DNA of 64,000 nucleotides from Paenibacillus ginsengihumi DSM 21568 (GTDB lineage: Bacteria > Bacillota > Bacilli > Paenibacillales > NBRC-103111), in NCBI RefSeq assembly GCF_000380965.1, contig NZ_KB905557.1:62001-126000 (forward strand). The letters are read 5' to 3'. Shown here in pieces: positions 8,300 through 17,445 of the stretch. Position numbers and translations under genes: made by a program. The notes under the pieces are model-generated. The model worked only from the letters and a program-made list of their open reading frames with translations. It ran no database searches and had not been told where the DNA came from. How positions within the stretch are numbered: the first letter of the stretch is position 1; each line of letters opens with the position of its first letter.

Positions 8300-8918
8300 A
8301 TTCTAAATAATAGGCCAAGCTTTGCAGCTCTGTCGTAAAATCGGCGTAGTGCACGCGAATTTCCGGCGGCACTTTGATGATGCTGGGAGCGAAATTAAGA
8401 ATCGCCTCCACCCCGCCCTCCACGAATTGGCTGGCCACCTGCTGCGCTTCGCCGGCCGGCACGGTAATGATGCCGATGCGCACGCCGAGCCGGCGAATCG
8501 TTTCCCCAAGCTCGTTCATCGGCTGCACCTGCAGGTTGTTGACCGAGGTGCCGATCTTGGACGGCTGTGCATCGAAGACGGCGACAATCTTCATGTTATC
8601 CTTCAAATACGCGTTGTAGTTGCAGAGCGCCCGGCCCAGATTGCCGGCGCCGACGAGCGCTACCGGGATGATTCTATCCAGTTTGAGAATATGCCGTATT
8701 TTTTCGATCAAATAGTCGACGTCGTAACCGATCCCCTTTTTCCCGAACTCTCCGAAATAAGCCAAATCTTTGCGGATTTGCGCCGGGTTCAGGTCGAGCT
8801 TCTGCCCGAGATCCTGCGATGATACGGTAGTCACGTTTTTTTTGCTGAGCTCATTCAAATAACGAAGGTAGACCGGCAGACGCCGGACGACCGCTTCCGA
8901 AATTTTCGGCGTTTTCAT
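8298..8918 (-). CDS. rex: Redox-sensing transcriptional repressor Rex
   Basis: 206 residues. An N-terminal winged helix (about 1-80, PVYLRYLNEL and SSQDLGQKLDLNPAQIRKDL) binds operators. A Rossmann domain with VGAGNLGRALCNY binds NADH/NAD+; NADH releases the repressor when respiration slows. The ATG is behind GGAGGAGA and overlaps the dinG stop by 4 bp (ATGA), so rex is translationally coupled to dinG. That linkage is unlike B. subtilis, where rex is elsewhere. Confidence 0.95.
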   Translation of the reverse strand: MKTPKISEAVVRRLPVYLRYLNELSKKNVTTVSSQDLGQKLDLNPAQIRKDLAYFGEFGKKGIGYDVDYLIEKIRHILKLDRIIPVALVGAGNLGRALCNYNAYLKDNMKIVAVFDAQPSKIGTSVNNLQVQPMNELGETIRRLGVRIGIITVPAGEAQQVASQFVEGGVEAILNFAPSIIKVPPEIRVHYADFTTELQSLAYYLE

Positions 8919-11788
8919 GACCCGTTCTCCTCCATCCACTGCTTGATGCGCGGTACGAGCTGGCTCGTCGTCATATGTTCGATTTTTGGCCCTGGCAACG
9001 AATACAGAAAGTATTTGCCGTAGCTCGTATCGATGACGCGGGTATCGTACAAAATAACGATGCCTTTATCCGACGCTGTTCGGACGAGCCGGCCAAACCC
9101 TTGCTTGAAGCGAATGACCGCCTGCGGCACCGACAGCTTCATGAACGCGTTGAGATTGCGTTTTTTCAAATTTTCCGTCTTCGCTTCGACCAGCGGATGA
9201 TTCGGAGGCTGGAACGGCAGGCGGACGATCGCCAGGCAGGTGAGCGCATCGCCGGGAATATCGACGCCTTCCCAGAAGCTGCTCGTGCCGAGCAGGACGC
9301 TCTCGGGATGGCTCTGAAACAGCCTTGTCAGCTTGCTGCGGTTGCTGCTGTCCACGCCTTGGCCGAGCACTTGGATGCCGAACGAAGCCAGCATATCCTT
9401 CAGACCGGCATGCACGGCCTTCAGCATCCGGTTAGAGGTGAACAGCACCAGCATGCGCCCCCTCGTCTCCAAAGCCACTTCCGTCAGCGACAGGATGAGG
9501 CGATCGACGAATTCCTTCTCGCCGGAGCTGCCGCGAATGCTCGGAAAATCGCGCGGAATCGCGACAAGCGCCTGCTTGCGGTAATTAAAGGGCGATGGGA
9601 GCTGAACCGTCTTCAGCTTTCCCGGATCGGCCGCGGCCGCGTCGGCACTTGCCGGCTCTGCGCGCAGTCCCAATTGCTCGCAGGTGTAGTCGAACGACTT
9701 GCCGACCGACAAGGTGGCGGAAGTCAGAATGACGCTTTCCTTCGGTTTGAAGAAATGCTCGTGCAAAAGCGCGCTGACGTCGATCGGTACGCATACCAGC
9801 TGCAGAGAACGGTGTTTGGCGTATTGTCCCGCTTCGATCCAATACACATAATTATCGTCGCCAAGCTGCATGAAAAACTGCAATGTATCCCGGCAACGCT
9901 GCAAATCTTTGACCGTCCCCCCCAAATCGGTCAGGAGGCTCTGCACATCGTATTCGTCTTCGACGTCTTTCAGCTCGCTGAGCAGCTTCTCAAGCGGCCG
10001 CAGCGCTTCCTTGAAGTGAATATGCATGTTGTCGACGAGCACCGCCAGGCTGTCCCAGCCGCGCGGCAACGCTTCCTTCTTCAGCCGCAGCACCAATTGG
10101 TTCGACTCGGCCTGAGCCGCATCGCTTCGCGCCGCCAGCAATTGGTACAGCTGCTCGGCGAGTTGATCCCATTCCTCCTTCAGGACGATCAGCTTCTCCA
10201 CAGCCATGTCCACCGTACTGCACCATGCCATGGCGCGCTCGTCCTCGAAGCGGGACAGCTTGTTCCGCAGGGCCGACAGCTGGCCGGTGCGGGCGTCCTT
10301 ATACAAGCGGAACAAGACGTTGGACAAGCCTTGGTAATGCAGCTCCATTCCCAGATGCTTGCCGGCCACTTCCTCGAAATGATGGGCTTCGTCGATAACG
10401 AGATGCTTGTACCCCGGCAAAATGCGGTTGTCGGCCTTCATATCCGTAAACAGCAGCGAATGATTCGTAATGACGACATCGGCGGCGTTCGATTCGTATT
10501 TGGCCCGGTGATAGAAGCACCTCTTGAACCACGGGCATTGCCGGTTCAGGCAGGAATCCGCGTCGCTGGCCACCGACTGCCAGAAGAACGAGCCTTTCCC
10601 GGAAAAATGCAGCTCCTCGTCGTCGCCGCGCTCCGTTTCCCCGAGCCAGACGAGCATTTGACCGGCTGTGATACGATCGTCCTTGCCGTTTTCAAAATCT
10701 TGCAGGTTGATTTTTTGCTCGAACTTGCGCAGGCACAAATAATGGCTTCGCCCTTTGAGCACAGCCGCCTTGAACCGCACGGGAAACAGCTCGTTCAGCA
10801 AAGGGATGTCCCGTTCGCGAAGCTGCTCCTGCAGATTGATCGTATGCGTGCTGACGAGCACCTTCGTCTCGTGCTTCAGCCCGTAATATAAGGAAGGAAT
10901 CAAATAGCCGAGCGACTTGCCGGTGCCCGTGCCCGCTTCGATCATCAGATGGCGCCCCTGCTTAAGCGCCTCGGCCACTTCCCGCTGCATGAGCGTCTGG
11001 GCTTCGCGATCCTCGTAGGCGGCGAAACGCTGGCGAAGCGCTTCCTTGAACGCTTCGTTAAAGCTGTCGAACGTCTCCGGCAGCTCGGTGTCACCAGCGT
11101 CCGCAGCTTCCTCCTCCTCTCCCCAATTGCCGACGCGCAGCGCGAATTGGCGGAAATACCGGTCCGAATCTAGGTCGAGCGGCTCTTGCAACTCTTGGGC
11201 CTTGCGCACTTCCGCAAGAAACCAGTGCAGGTCGGTTGCCGAATCCGCGAACACCGTTTCCAGACGCTGCAAGGTGAGCAGCGGCAGCGACTTGAGCCGC
11301 TGCAGGCAGCGCAGCCAGATGAGCGCCGTAACCTCGGCGTCGCTGTCCGCTTGATGGGGCCGCTCATGAGGAATGCCGAGCGCTTGGCAGGCCATGGTGA
11401 GCTGCAGGCTGGACATGCCGGGATACAGCATGCGCAGCAAATCCATCGTATCCAGCACGCGGCCGTCGAACGGAAAGTAGCCGCTCTCATCAAGCGCCCG
11501 CTGCAAAAAAGCGAGATCGAAAGCGATATTATGCCCTACGAGCACGGCATTGTCCAGCAGCGGAACGAGCTCGGCCATAACGGCATCCAGCTGCGGCGCC
11601 TCCTTCACCATCTCGTCGTCGATGCCGGTAAGCGCCGTAATAGAAGCAGGTATACTTATGCCAGGATGAACCAGCGAAGTATACCTGTCCGTAATTTCCT
11701 GATCATGTATAACGGTCAGCCCTACTTGGATGATCCGATCCGAAGAGGTGCTTCCGGTAGTCTCAAAATCCAATACGGCAAATTTCAT
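8915..11788 (-). CDS. dinG: DinG-family helicase with N-terminal DnaQ-type exonuclease
   Basis: 957 residues. An exonuclease domain (1-165) has DFETTG (7-12), HNIAFD (86-91) and HQADSDAEV (145-153). It is followed by an XPD/DinG helicase with Walker A EAGTGTGKS (284-292) and DEAH (466-469). Between them are Cys352, Cys413, Cys418 and Cys424. The last three have the C-x4-C-x5-C spacing of the E. coli DinG iron-sulfur cluster. It acts on DNA, probably in repair or replication restart. Its ribosome site is weak; it follows the TPR gene by 76 bp and precedes rex with overlap. Confidence 0.92.
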   Translation of the reverse strand: MKFAVLDFETTGSTSSDRIIQVGLTVIHDQEITDRYTSLVHPGISIPASITALTGIDDEMVKEAPQLDAVMAELVPLLDNAVLVGHNIAFDLAFLQRALDESGYFPFDGRVLDTMDLLRMLYPGMSSLQLTMACQALGIPHERPHQADSDAEVTALIWLRCLQRLKSLPLLTLQRLETVFADSATDLHWFLAEVRKAQELQEPLDLDSDRYFRQFALRVGNWGEEEEAADAGDTELPETFDSFNEAFKEALRQRFAAYEDREAQTLMQREVAEALKQGRHLMIEAGTGTGKSLGYLIPSLYYGLKHETKVLVSTHTINLQEQLRERDIPLLNELFPVRFKAAVLKGRSHYLCLRKFEQKINLQDFENGKDDRITAGQMLVWLGETERGDDEELHFSGKGSFFWQSVASDADSCLNRQCPWFKRCFYHRAKYESNAADVVITNHSLLFTDMKADNRILPGYKHLVIDEAHHFEEVAGKHLGMELHYQGLSNVLFRLYKDARTGQLSALRNKLSRFEDERAMAWCSTVDMAVEKLIVLKEEWDQLAEQLYQLLAARSDAAQAESNQLVLRLKKEALPRGWDSLAVLVDNMHIHFKEALRPLEKLLSELKDVEDEYDVQSLLTDLGGTVKDLQRCRDTLQFFMQLGDDNYVYWIEAGQYAKHRSLQLVCVPIDVSALLHEHFFKPKESVILTSATLSVGKSFDYTCEQLGLRAEPASADAAAADPGKLKTVQLPSPFNYRKQALVAIPRDFPSIRGSSGEKEFVDRLILSLTEVALETRGRMLVLFTSNRMLKAVHAGLKDMLASFGIQVLGQGVDSSNRSKLTRLFQSHPESVLLGTSSFWEGVDIPGDALTCLAIVRLPFQPPNHPLVEAKTENLKKRNLNAFMKLSVPQAVIRFKQGFGRLVRTASDKGIVILYDTRVIDTSYGKYFLYSLPGPKIEHMTTSQLVPRIKQWMEENGS

Positions 11789-11864
11789 GCAGCCTGGTCA
11801 ATCCCTTCATCCCCGCTCTTCTCATTAGCATACCAATATGGCGAAGAAAAGGAAATAGCAAAAC

Positions 11865-12533
11865 TCAACCTTTTCCTTGCACGGCGCCATCTTCCATTCT
11901 TGCAGATTGAAAAGGGAATTGCAAGCCGCCCTTCCATTCCCGGCACAATCCCGCTTCGATCAGCGGCTCGATGCTGGCCGGGTCGTTGCGGTACGCCATG
12001 TTGAAATATTCCAGCGCTTTATCCGTATTTCGCTTGCCAGCCTGAATGCAGCCCATCGCGTTGTAGGCGATCGCCTTGATCTGAATGTTTTCGCTAAGGC
12101 GGGATAATAATTGAAAATGATAATAGCTCTCGTCCGGCTCGCCATGCCGAAGGTAAGACATGGCCAAATACATGCGGGCCAGATTGAAGTCAGGCTGCCG
12201 CTTGACCAGCTCCTTGAAGGCATCGATCGCCTCGCGGAACATATGCAGCTTGTAGTAGCCCTGGCCGCGGATGAACCGTTCGTTTTTGCGCCCGATCGTC
12301 TCCTGCTCCGCCGCGGCCGGGGCATGAGGAGCGTTGGGCGCGCCGTGCTTCTGAGCGAACTTGCCCATCTTCTCCTCGAACAACAGCCATTCCTCGATGC
12401 ATTGATCGCTCATCGTTTTTAGGGCTTGCCATTTTTCTTCAAGCTCCCTCCGCTTGTTCCCGTCCGCAGAAGGGTACTGCGCCATCACTTCGTCAAGCAG
12501 TTCGTTCATGGAAGCAAAAAGATGTTTGAACAT
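11865..12533 (-). CDS. TPR-repeat protein
   Basis: 222 residues. The N-terminal half is helical and charged. From about residue 88 there are tetratricopeptide-type helix pairs (RFIRGQGYYKLHMFREAIDA, NLARMYLAMSYLRHGEPDES, AYNAMGCIQAGKRNTDKALE). No enzyme motif, signal peptide or membrane segment is seen. It probably mediates protein contacts in the cytoplasm. It starts behind GAGGTGGGATG and lies between panD and dinG on the same strand. Function unknown. Confidence 0.75.
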   Translation of the reverse strand: MFKHLFASMNELLDEVMAQYPSADGNKRRELEEKWQALKTMSDQCIEEWLLFEEKMGKFAQKHGAPNAPHAPAAAEQETIGRKNERFIRGQGYYKLHMFREAIDAFKELVKRQPDFNLARMYLAMSYLRHGEPDESYYHFQLLSRLSENIQIKAIAYNAMGCIQAGKRNTDKALEYFNMAYRNDPASIEPLIEAGLCREWKGGLQFPFQSARMEDGAVQGKG

Positions 12534-12603
12534 GGCTCATCCCACCTCGGAGCTTCTTGAATTGTACCTTCATTGTGCGTCGCCCCGCTTTATTTCATTC
12601 GAC

Positions 12604-12987
12604 TTACAGCACGGTGGAATGAATTTCTTCCTTGAGCACGCTGACGACTTTGTTGTTCTCGCCCATAATGGCGATTTGCGGCACATGGCGGCGCGCTTCC
12701 TCGTCCGTCAACATGACATACGATAAAATGATGACCGTGTCGCCGGGATGCACAAGCCGGGCGGCGGCGCCGTTCAGACAGATGACGCCGGAGCCGCGCG
12801 GCCCCGGAATAATATACGTCTCGAAGCGGGCCCCGTTGTTGTTGTTGACGATTTGCACCTTTTCGTTCGGCAGCATATCGACCAGATCGAGCAAATCCTC
12901 GTCGATCGTAATGCTGCCGACGTAATTCAAATTCGCTTCGGTAACGGTCGCGCGGTGGATTTTCGATTTGAGCATTGTACGGAACAT
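12604..12987 (-). CDS. panD: Aspartate 1-decarboxylase
   Basis: 127 residues. It makes beta-alanine for pantothenate. The Gly24-Ser25 self-cleavage site (NYVGSIT) that yields the pyruvoyl cofactor is intact, as is NGAAARL. The ATG is preceded by GGGAGG; an in-frame extension upstream is not needed. Last gene of panBCD. Confidence 0.96.
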   Translation of the reverse strand: MFRTMLKSKIHRATVTEANLNYVGSITIDEDLLDLVDMLPNEKVQIVNNNNGARFETYIIPGPRGSGVICLNGAAARLVHPGDTVIILSYVMLTDEEARRHVPQIAIMGENNKVVSVLKEEIHSTVL

Positions 12988-13028
12988 GCCGCAGCCTCCC
13001 ATCTTGAGAATTTGGCGGTGATCCGCCC

Positions 13029-13886
13029 TCACTCCAGGATCATGTTGTCGATCAGCCGCGTGCGGCCGAACTTGACCGCCAGCGCGACGATGACGCGGCC
13101 AGCCTCCGCTAGCTTGCCGACAGGTTCCAGCGACGGGTAAGCGAGCACCTCCGCGTAATCGATCCTGGCCAGCGGCGCGGAGCTGATCTTGGCCTCGATG
13201 TGGCGCTTCAGCTCCTCCGCGGTCATCTGCCTGTCAGCCTCCGCCAGCGATCGGGCCAAGCTCAGCGCCTCGTAAAGCACGACGGCCTGCTTCCGCTCCT
13301 CCTCGCTCAAGTATACGTTGCGCGAGCTGCGGGCGAGCCCGTCCGCTTCGCGCAGCGTCGGACAAGGCACGATCTCGACGGGAAGGTTAAGGTCCAGGGT
13401 CATCTGCTGAATGACAGCGACCTGCTGGGCGTCCTTCATGCCAAAAAAAGCCCGGTCCGGCTGCACGATGTTAAGCAGCTTCGTGACGACAGTGGCGACG
13501 CCGTCGAAATGCCCCGGCCGCGATGCGCCGCACAGCCGCTCCGTAACCTGCCCGACCGTCACTTTTGTTTTTGTCGGCGACGGGTACATCTCGGCAACGC
13601 TCGGTAGGAAGGCGTAATCGGCGCCCTCGGCTTCGGCGACAGCCAGATCGCGCTGCTCGTCCCGGGGATATGTCTCATAATCCTCGCCCGGTCCGAATTG
13701 CAGCGGATTGACGAATATGCTCAGCACCACTGTGTCGCATGACTGCCGCGCCGCCTTCAGCAGCGAGGCATGCCCTTCGTGCAGATAGCCCATCGTCGGC
13801 ACGAAGCCGACCGCAAGCCCCGGCCTTGCTGCCCGCTCCTCCTTCAAAGCGTTGCGCAGCTCCGCAATCGATCGAATCACCTTCAT
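13029..13886 (-). CDS. panC: Pantothenate synthetase (pantoate-beta-alanine ligase)
   Basis: 285 residues. It joins pantoate to beta-alanine with ATP through a pantoyl-adenylate. The nucleotide-binding motif [11 protein letters not shown] and [23 protein letters not shown] and SSRNVYLS are all present. Ribosome site GGGGGG. It lies between panB (16 bp upstream) and panD (41 bp downstream). Confidence 0.97.
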   Translation of the reverse strand: MKVIRSIAELRNALKEERAARPGLAVGFVPTMGYLHEGHASLLKAARQSCDTVVLSIFVNPLQFGPGEDYETYPRDEQRDLAVAEAEGADYAFLPSVAEMYPSPTKTKVTVGQVTERLCGASRPGHFDGVATVVTKLLNIVQPDRAFFGMKDAQQVAVIQQMTLDLNLPVEIVPCPTLREADGLARSSRNVYLSEEERKQAVVLYEALSLARSLAEADRQMTAEELKRHIEAKISSAPLARIDYAEVLAYPSLEPVGKLAEAGRVIVALAVKFGRTRLIDNMILE

Positions 13887-13902
13887 GATTTACGCCCCCC
13901 TG

Positions 13903-14769
13903 TTATGCCTGCGGCTTGCCGGACGAACCGTACAAATATTCGGCAACGTCGTCATCCATCTTGAACGAATGCTCCGGTCCCGGGAAGCTCCCGTCCTTCA
14001 CTTCCTTGACATACTGCTTCAAGCCTTGCAAAATTTGCTCGCCGATCCGGGCATACTCCTTGACGAACCGTTTGGGCTGCGGCTTCGCGGCATAGCCGAG
14101 CAGGTCGTGGAAGACGAGCACCTGGCCGCTGCAGCCGGCTCCGGCCCCGATGCCGATGGTCGGGATGGACAGCGCCCTGGTCATTTGCGCCGCCAGCTGT
14201 TCCGTTACCAGCTCGAGCACAATGGAGAAGGCGCCTGCCGCCTCCAGCGCTTTGGCGTCCTCCATCAGCTTGACCGCCTGGTCCGAGCTTTTGCCCTGCA
14301 CTTTGTAGCCGCCGATCTGATGGATCGATTGCGGCGTAAGGCCGATGTGGGCCATGACCGGAATGCCCGCCCTGACGCAGGCCTCGACAGCGGGAACGAT
14401 CTCCGCCCCACCTTCCATCTTGACCGCCTTCGCCAGCCCCTCCTGCATCAGCCTGGAAGCGTTGCGCAGCGTGGCGTCAATGCTTCCATGGTACGTATTG
14501 AACGGCATATCGGCGATGACGAAGCTGGCGCGCGCGGCCCGGGTGACCGCCTTCGTATGGTGCACCATGTCATCGATCGTCACCGGGACCGTCGATTCGT
14601 AGCCGAGGACGACGTTGGCGAGCGAATCGCCGACCAGAATCGCATCGACCTCGGCAAGCTCGGCCAGCATCGCGGACGGATAGTCGTAAGCCGTCACGAC
14701 GGTAATCGGTACGCCGTCCTCTTTCATTTTTCTCAATTTGGCCGTTGTAACCGGTTTTCTTGCGCTCAA
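13903..14769 (-). CDS. panB: 3-methyl-2-oxobutanoate hydroxymethyltransferase
   Basis: 288 residues from a TTG start. It transfers a hydroxymethyl group from methylene-THF to ketoisovalerate, the first step to pantoate. Motifs: VTAYDYPSA, VGDSLANVVLG, DMPFNTY, GHIGLTPQ-like AHIGLTPQS and GIGAGAGCSGQVLV. The TTG gives the usual family N-terminus (SARKPVTTAKLRKMKEDG); the in-frame ATG at 14856 would add a segment unlike the family and lies in leader RNA. The ribosome site for TTG is weak (GGGTG), so the exact start is uncertain. Confidence 0.94.
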   Translation of the reverse strand: MSARKPVTTAKLRKMKEDGVPITVVTAYDYPSAMLAELAEVDAILVGDSLANVVLGYESTVPVTIDDMVHHTKAVTRAARASFVIADMPFNTYHGSIDATLRNASRLMQEGLAKAVKMEGGAEIVPAVEACVRAGIPVMAHIGLTPQSIHQIGGYKVQGKSSDQAVKLMEDAKALEAAGAFSIVLELVTEQLAAQMTRALSIPTIGIGAGAGCSGQVLVFHDLLGYAAKPQPKRFVKEYARIGEQILQGLKQYVKEVKDGSFPGPEHSFKMDDDVAEYLYGSSGKPQA

Positions 14770-14899
14770 GTCCCAGCACCCGCTTTCTTCATTCTGATCT
14801 TGGATCTTAGTATTGCGAAGGTAGGCCGGATTGTTGCAAACAGCCAGAAAATGCAAAGCCTAGCGAGCCAGGACGATGGCGATCGAACCTGTAGATAAC

Positions 14900-14940
14900 A
14901 AAAAAGACCTTCAGCCCGGCAATCAAGAGGCTAAAAGGTC
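14900..14940 (-). terminator. Intrinsic terminator in the panBCD leader
   Basis: GACCTTTTAGCC pairs with GGGCTGAAGGTC (one G-U), then six T on the minus strand. It is about 180 nt after the birA stop and 130 nt before panB, so it either ends birA transcription or attenuates panBCD. Confidence 0.85.
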
Positions 14941-15090
14941 ACATGTACGCTTCATCGCATATGATCCTTCTGTCTCGGTCCGTCAGGCTCAGAGCAGAAT
15001 CCGACATATCGCTTCAACCCATATGCACTTGTCATGCTAAAATGGCACTCATCCAGTACGGTTCGCGCCGCGGCGATACCGTCTGTCGTA
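14900..15090 (-). ncRNA. Structured leader of panBCD, candidate pan-motif RNA with regulated terminator
   Basis: Between the birA stop and panB, a transcript starting near 15090 contains no likely gene. It has a hairpin (about 14963-15002) with a CC-UGAC-GG cap and single unpaired A residues on both strands, then an intrinsic terminator. The known pan RNA motif, found before panB in some Firmicutes, is a stem-loop with two conserved bulged A. I infer this may be that motif, but I cannot check the consensus. A segment near 15037-15045 (ATTTTAGC) could pair with the 3' arm of the terminator as an antiterminator. It could instead be a stand-alone small RNA. Confidence 0.5.
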
Positions 15091-15096
15091 CTAGCG

Positions 15097-15125
15097 ATTA
15101 TAGCAGACTTTCCATGGACTGTCAT
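15097..15125 (-). promoter_or_regulatory. Sigma-A promoter for the panBCD leader
   Basis: ATGACA, a 17-bp spacer and a perfect TATAAT on the minus strand, overlapping the birA stop codon. Transcription should begin near 15090 and run through the leader into panB. Confidence 0.8.
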
Positions 15126-16093
15126 CCGAATTCCACGACGCCGGAGTACAATTTATGAGGCTGGCCGTCCGCTGTCTGCACGATTAAAGCGCCCGATTCG
15201 TCCAGCGCAAGGGCGGTCCCTTCGATCACGCCCTGAGGCGTCACGCTGCGAACCGGACGATGCAGCGTGACGGACAATGTCTCCCACAGCGTGCGCACCG
15301 GCGAAAAGCCTTCCGCCCGGTACAAGGAGAACAAGCTTTCCCACTCCTGCAAAATGCGGCACAGCAGCTCCTCCCGGCTTACCCGTCGGCCGGTCTCGAT
15401 GAGCAGCGATGTGGCGATGCTGCGAAGCTCGGGCGGATAATCGTCCTCCGTCAAATTGACGCTGACGCCGATCCCCGCTACAACATGCAGCAGCCGATCC
15501 TCCTCGGCGCTCGTTTCCAGCAAAATGCCGCATACTTTGCGGCCGCCGATCAGGATGTCGTTCGGCCATTTGATCCCGGCCTCGGCGGAGCCAACGGCGC
15601 GGATCGCGCGGCATACGGCAACAGCCGTAAGCAGCGTCAGCTGCGGCGTGAACAGCAGCGGAATATCCGGCCGCAAAATAAAGCTCATCCAGATGCCCTT
15701 GCCTGCTGGAGAATGCCACGACCGCCCCATTCTTCCGCGTCCTGACAGCTGCTCCTCGGCGACGATCAGCGTGCCCTGGGCTTCCCCTTTCGCCACCAGC
15801 TGATGGGCCAGCGTATTCGTGGAATCGACCTGCTCCAAATACTTGATAGAGCGGCCGAGCCATTCGGTCTGCAGCGTCCGCAAGATGCGAGCCACATCCA
15901 GCTTCTCCGGCCTGGCGATGAGCCGATAGCCGCGCCGCGGCACCGCTTCGAAGCGGTAGCCTTGACGACGCAGGCGCTCGATCTGCTTCCATACCGCCGT
16001 GCGGCTGATGCCGAGCTTGCCGCTCAGCTCTTCGCCGGAAAGGAAGACACCGCCGGCTTCTTCGAACAAAGCCAATAATCGCGTATCGTTCAT
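15122..16093 (-). CDS. birA: Biotin-protein ligase / biotin operon repressor
   Basis: 323 residues. An N-terminal winged helix (about 5-60, LGISRTAVWKQIERLRRQGY) binds DNA. The ligase domain has SGRGRMGRSWHSPAGKG, KWPNDILI and a C-terminal SH3-like part. It biotinylates acetyl-CoA carboxylase and, with biotinyl-AMP, represses biotin genes. It starts behind GGGAGA with 4-bp overlap with the cca stop. Confidence 0.96.
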   Translation of the reverse strand: MNDTRLLALFEEAGGVFLSGEELSGKLGISRTAVWKQIERLRRQGYRFEAVPRRGYRLIARPEKLDVARILRTLQTEWLGRSIKYLEQVDSTNTLAHQLVAKGEAQGTLIVAEEQLSGRGRMGRSWHSPAGKGIWMSFILRPDIPLLFTPQLTLLTAVAVCRAIRAVGSAEAGIKWPNDILIGGRKVCGILLETSAEEDRLLHVVAGIGVSVNLTEDDYPPELRSIATSLLIETGRRVSREELLCRILQEWESLFSLYRAEGFSPVRTLWETLSVTLHRPVRSVTPQGVIEGTALALDESGALIVQTADGQPHKLYSGVVEFG

Positions 16094-17403
16094 GTCGTTT
16101 CGTTCTCCCGATTGGACATTGATGCAAGGAAGCGCCGCGCCTCGTCCAGCAGCGGCTCCCGCTCGTTCGGCGCAGCGCCGAGCGCGGCCTTGTCCAGCAG
16201 CTCGCCGAGCAGGCGGCCCAGGGCCGGGCCGGGCTTCATGCCGGGCAGCGCGAGCAGGTCCTCGCCCGTCACGGCCAGCTCGGCCATGCCCGTTACCGGC
16301 ATCTCCCCGAGCCAGGCCGCGCCGCGCTGCAGCAGCTGCGCGCCAAGCGGGCCGGCATGCGGGCCGAAGGCCGCAGCCAGACAGGCCGCATCGAGCGCAT
16401 AGATCCCGTGCAGGCGGCGCAGCGCGGGCCGCCCGAAGCGCAGCGCCGCGCGCAGCCAGCTGCGCCTGAGCTCCTCCGGCTGGGCGGTCTCGGCCGCGCT
16501 ATCCGGCTGATTCGCCGCGCGCATAGCTTCGTGGGCGGCCGCAATCCGGCTGACGGCGTCGATAAAGGCGCGCGAGCAGGTCAGCCGCCGCAAATCGTCC
16601 GCCGTCTCCGCAGAGCTGAGGCCTGTGCGCAGGTACAGATAGGCCCAGCGCGCTTCGGCGTCCTCCAGGCGGCGCAGCTCCCGCCAGTCGCCGATGGCGT
16701 CGGCTGCGGCAAGCGCAAGCCCCTCCTTCGTATAGCGCAGCGCCTTACTTAAGATGAGCAGCCGCAGCGCTTCGTCCGGATCACTGCCCTCGATCATCCG
16801 CGCCAGCTCCGCTCTCACCCGCTCCATGGCGATATGCTTCAGCAGCGGGATCGAGCGGAGCAGGCCGTGCCAGGTCATTGCCTCCATCGTCAGCCCGTAC
16901 TCCGCGGCGAAACGGAGCGCGCGCAGCATGCGCAGCGCGTCCTCGCCGAATCTTTCCTCCGGCTTCCCGACGCAGCGCAGCTGTCTCTTCGCCAAATCGC
17001 GCTGCCCGCCGAACAGATCGACGAGCTGCCCTTCGGCGTCGATCGCCATCGCGTTCATCGTGAAATCGCGCCGCTTCAGATCTTCCTCCAGGCTATCGAC
17101 ATAAGCGACTTCCGTAGGGCGGCGGTAATCTTCGTACTCCGCCTCGGCCCGAAACGTCGTCACTTCATAGGAAGCTCCGCCCAACAGCACGGTGACGGTG
17201 CCGTGCCTAAGCCCCGTCGGCACGGTACGCTCGAACAGATCTTGCACCTGCTCAGGCCTGGCGGAGGTGGCGATATCGTAATCTTTGACCGGGCGGCCGA
17301 GCAGCTTGTCGCGCACGCAGCCGCCGACCATGTAAGCCTCATATCCTGCTTCCGTCAACCTTCGGACAATGCGCACCGCTCCTTGTTCCAGCCCTTCGCT
17401 CAT
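16090..17403 (-). CDS. cca: CCA-adding tRNA nucleotidyltransferase
   Basis: 437 residues. It adds or repairs the 3' CCA of tRNAs. Class II motifs: VGGCVRDKLLG, KDYDIATSA (DxD), DFTMNAMAID and the R-rich RMLRALRFAAEYG. An Ala/Arg-rich C-terminal part follows. ATG at 17403 is chosen (AGGCGG 11 nt upstream); a GTG at 17415 is possible. It overlaps birA by 4 bp. Confidence 0.94.
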   Translation of the reverse strand: MSEGLEQGAVRIVRRLTEAGYEAYMVGGCVRDKLLGRPVKDYDIATSARPEQVQDLFERTVPTGLRHGTVTVLLGGASYEVTTFRAEAEYEDYRRPTEVAYVDSLEEDLKRRDFTMNAMAIDAEGQLVDLFGGQRDLAKRQLRCVGKPEERFGEDALRMLRALRFAAEYGLTMEAMTWHGLLRSIPLLKHIAMERVRAELARMIEGSDPDEALRLLILSKALRYTKEGLALAAADAIGDWRELRRLEDAEARWAYLYLRTGLSSAETADDLRRLTCSRAFIDAVSRIAAAHEAMRAANQPDSAAETAQPEELRRSWLRAALRFGRPALRRLHGIYALDAACLAAAFGPHAGPLGAQLLQRGAAWLGEMPVTGMAELAVTGEDLLALPGMKPGPALGRLLGELLDKAALGAAPNEREPLLDEARRFLASMSNRENETT

Positions 17404-17445
17404 AGCTCCCGCCACCGCCTTTCCCGCGTCGCCTTCGTCCCGCCC

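Noticed and set aside
8975-10891. A 638-codon plus-strand open frame opposite dinG
   Set aside because: Antisense shadow of a clear helicase gene; no ribosome site or domain.
14770-14856. Longer panB start at an ATG
   Set aside because: The added residues do not resemble PanB and the segment lies in leader RNA after the terminator.
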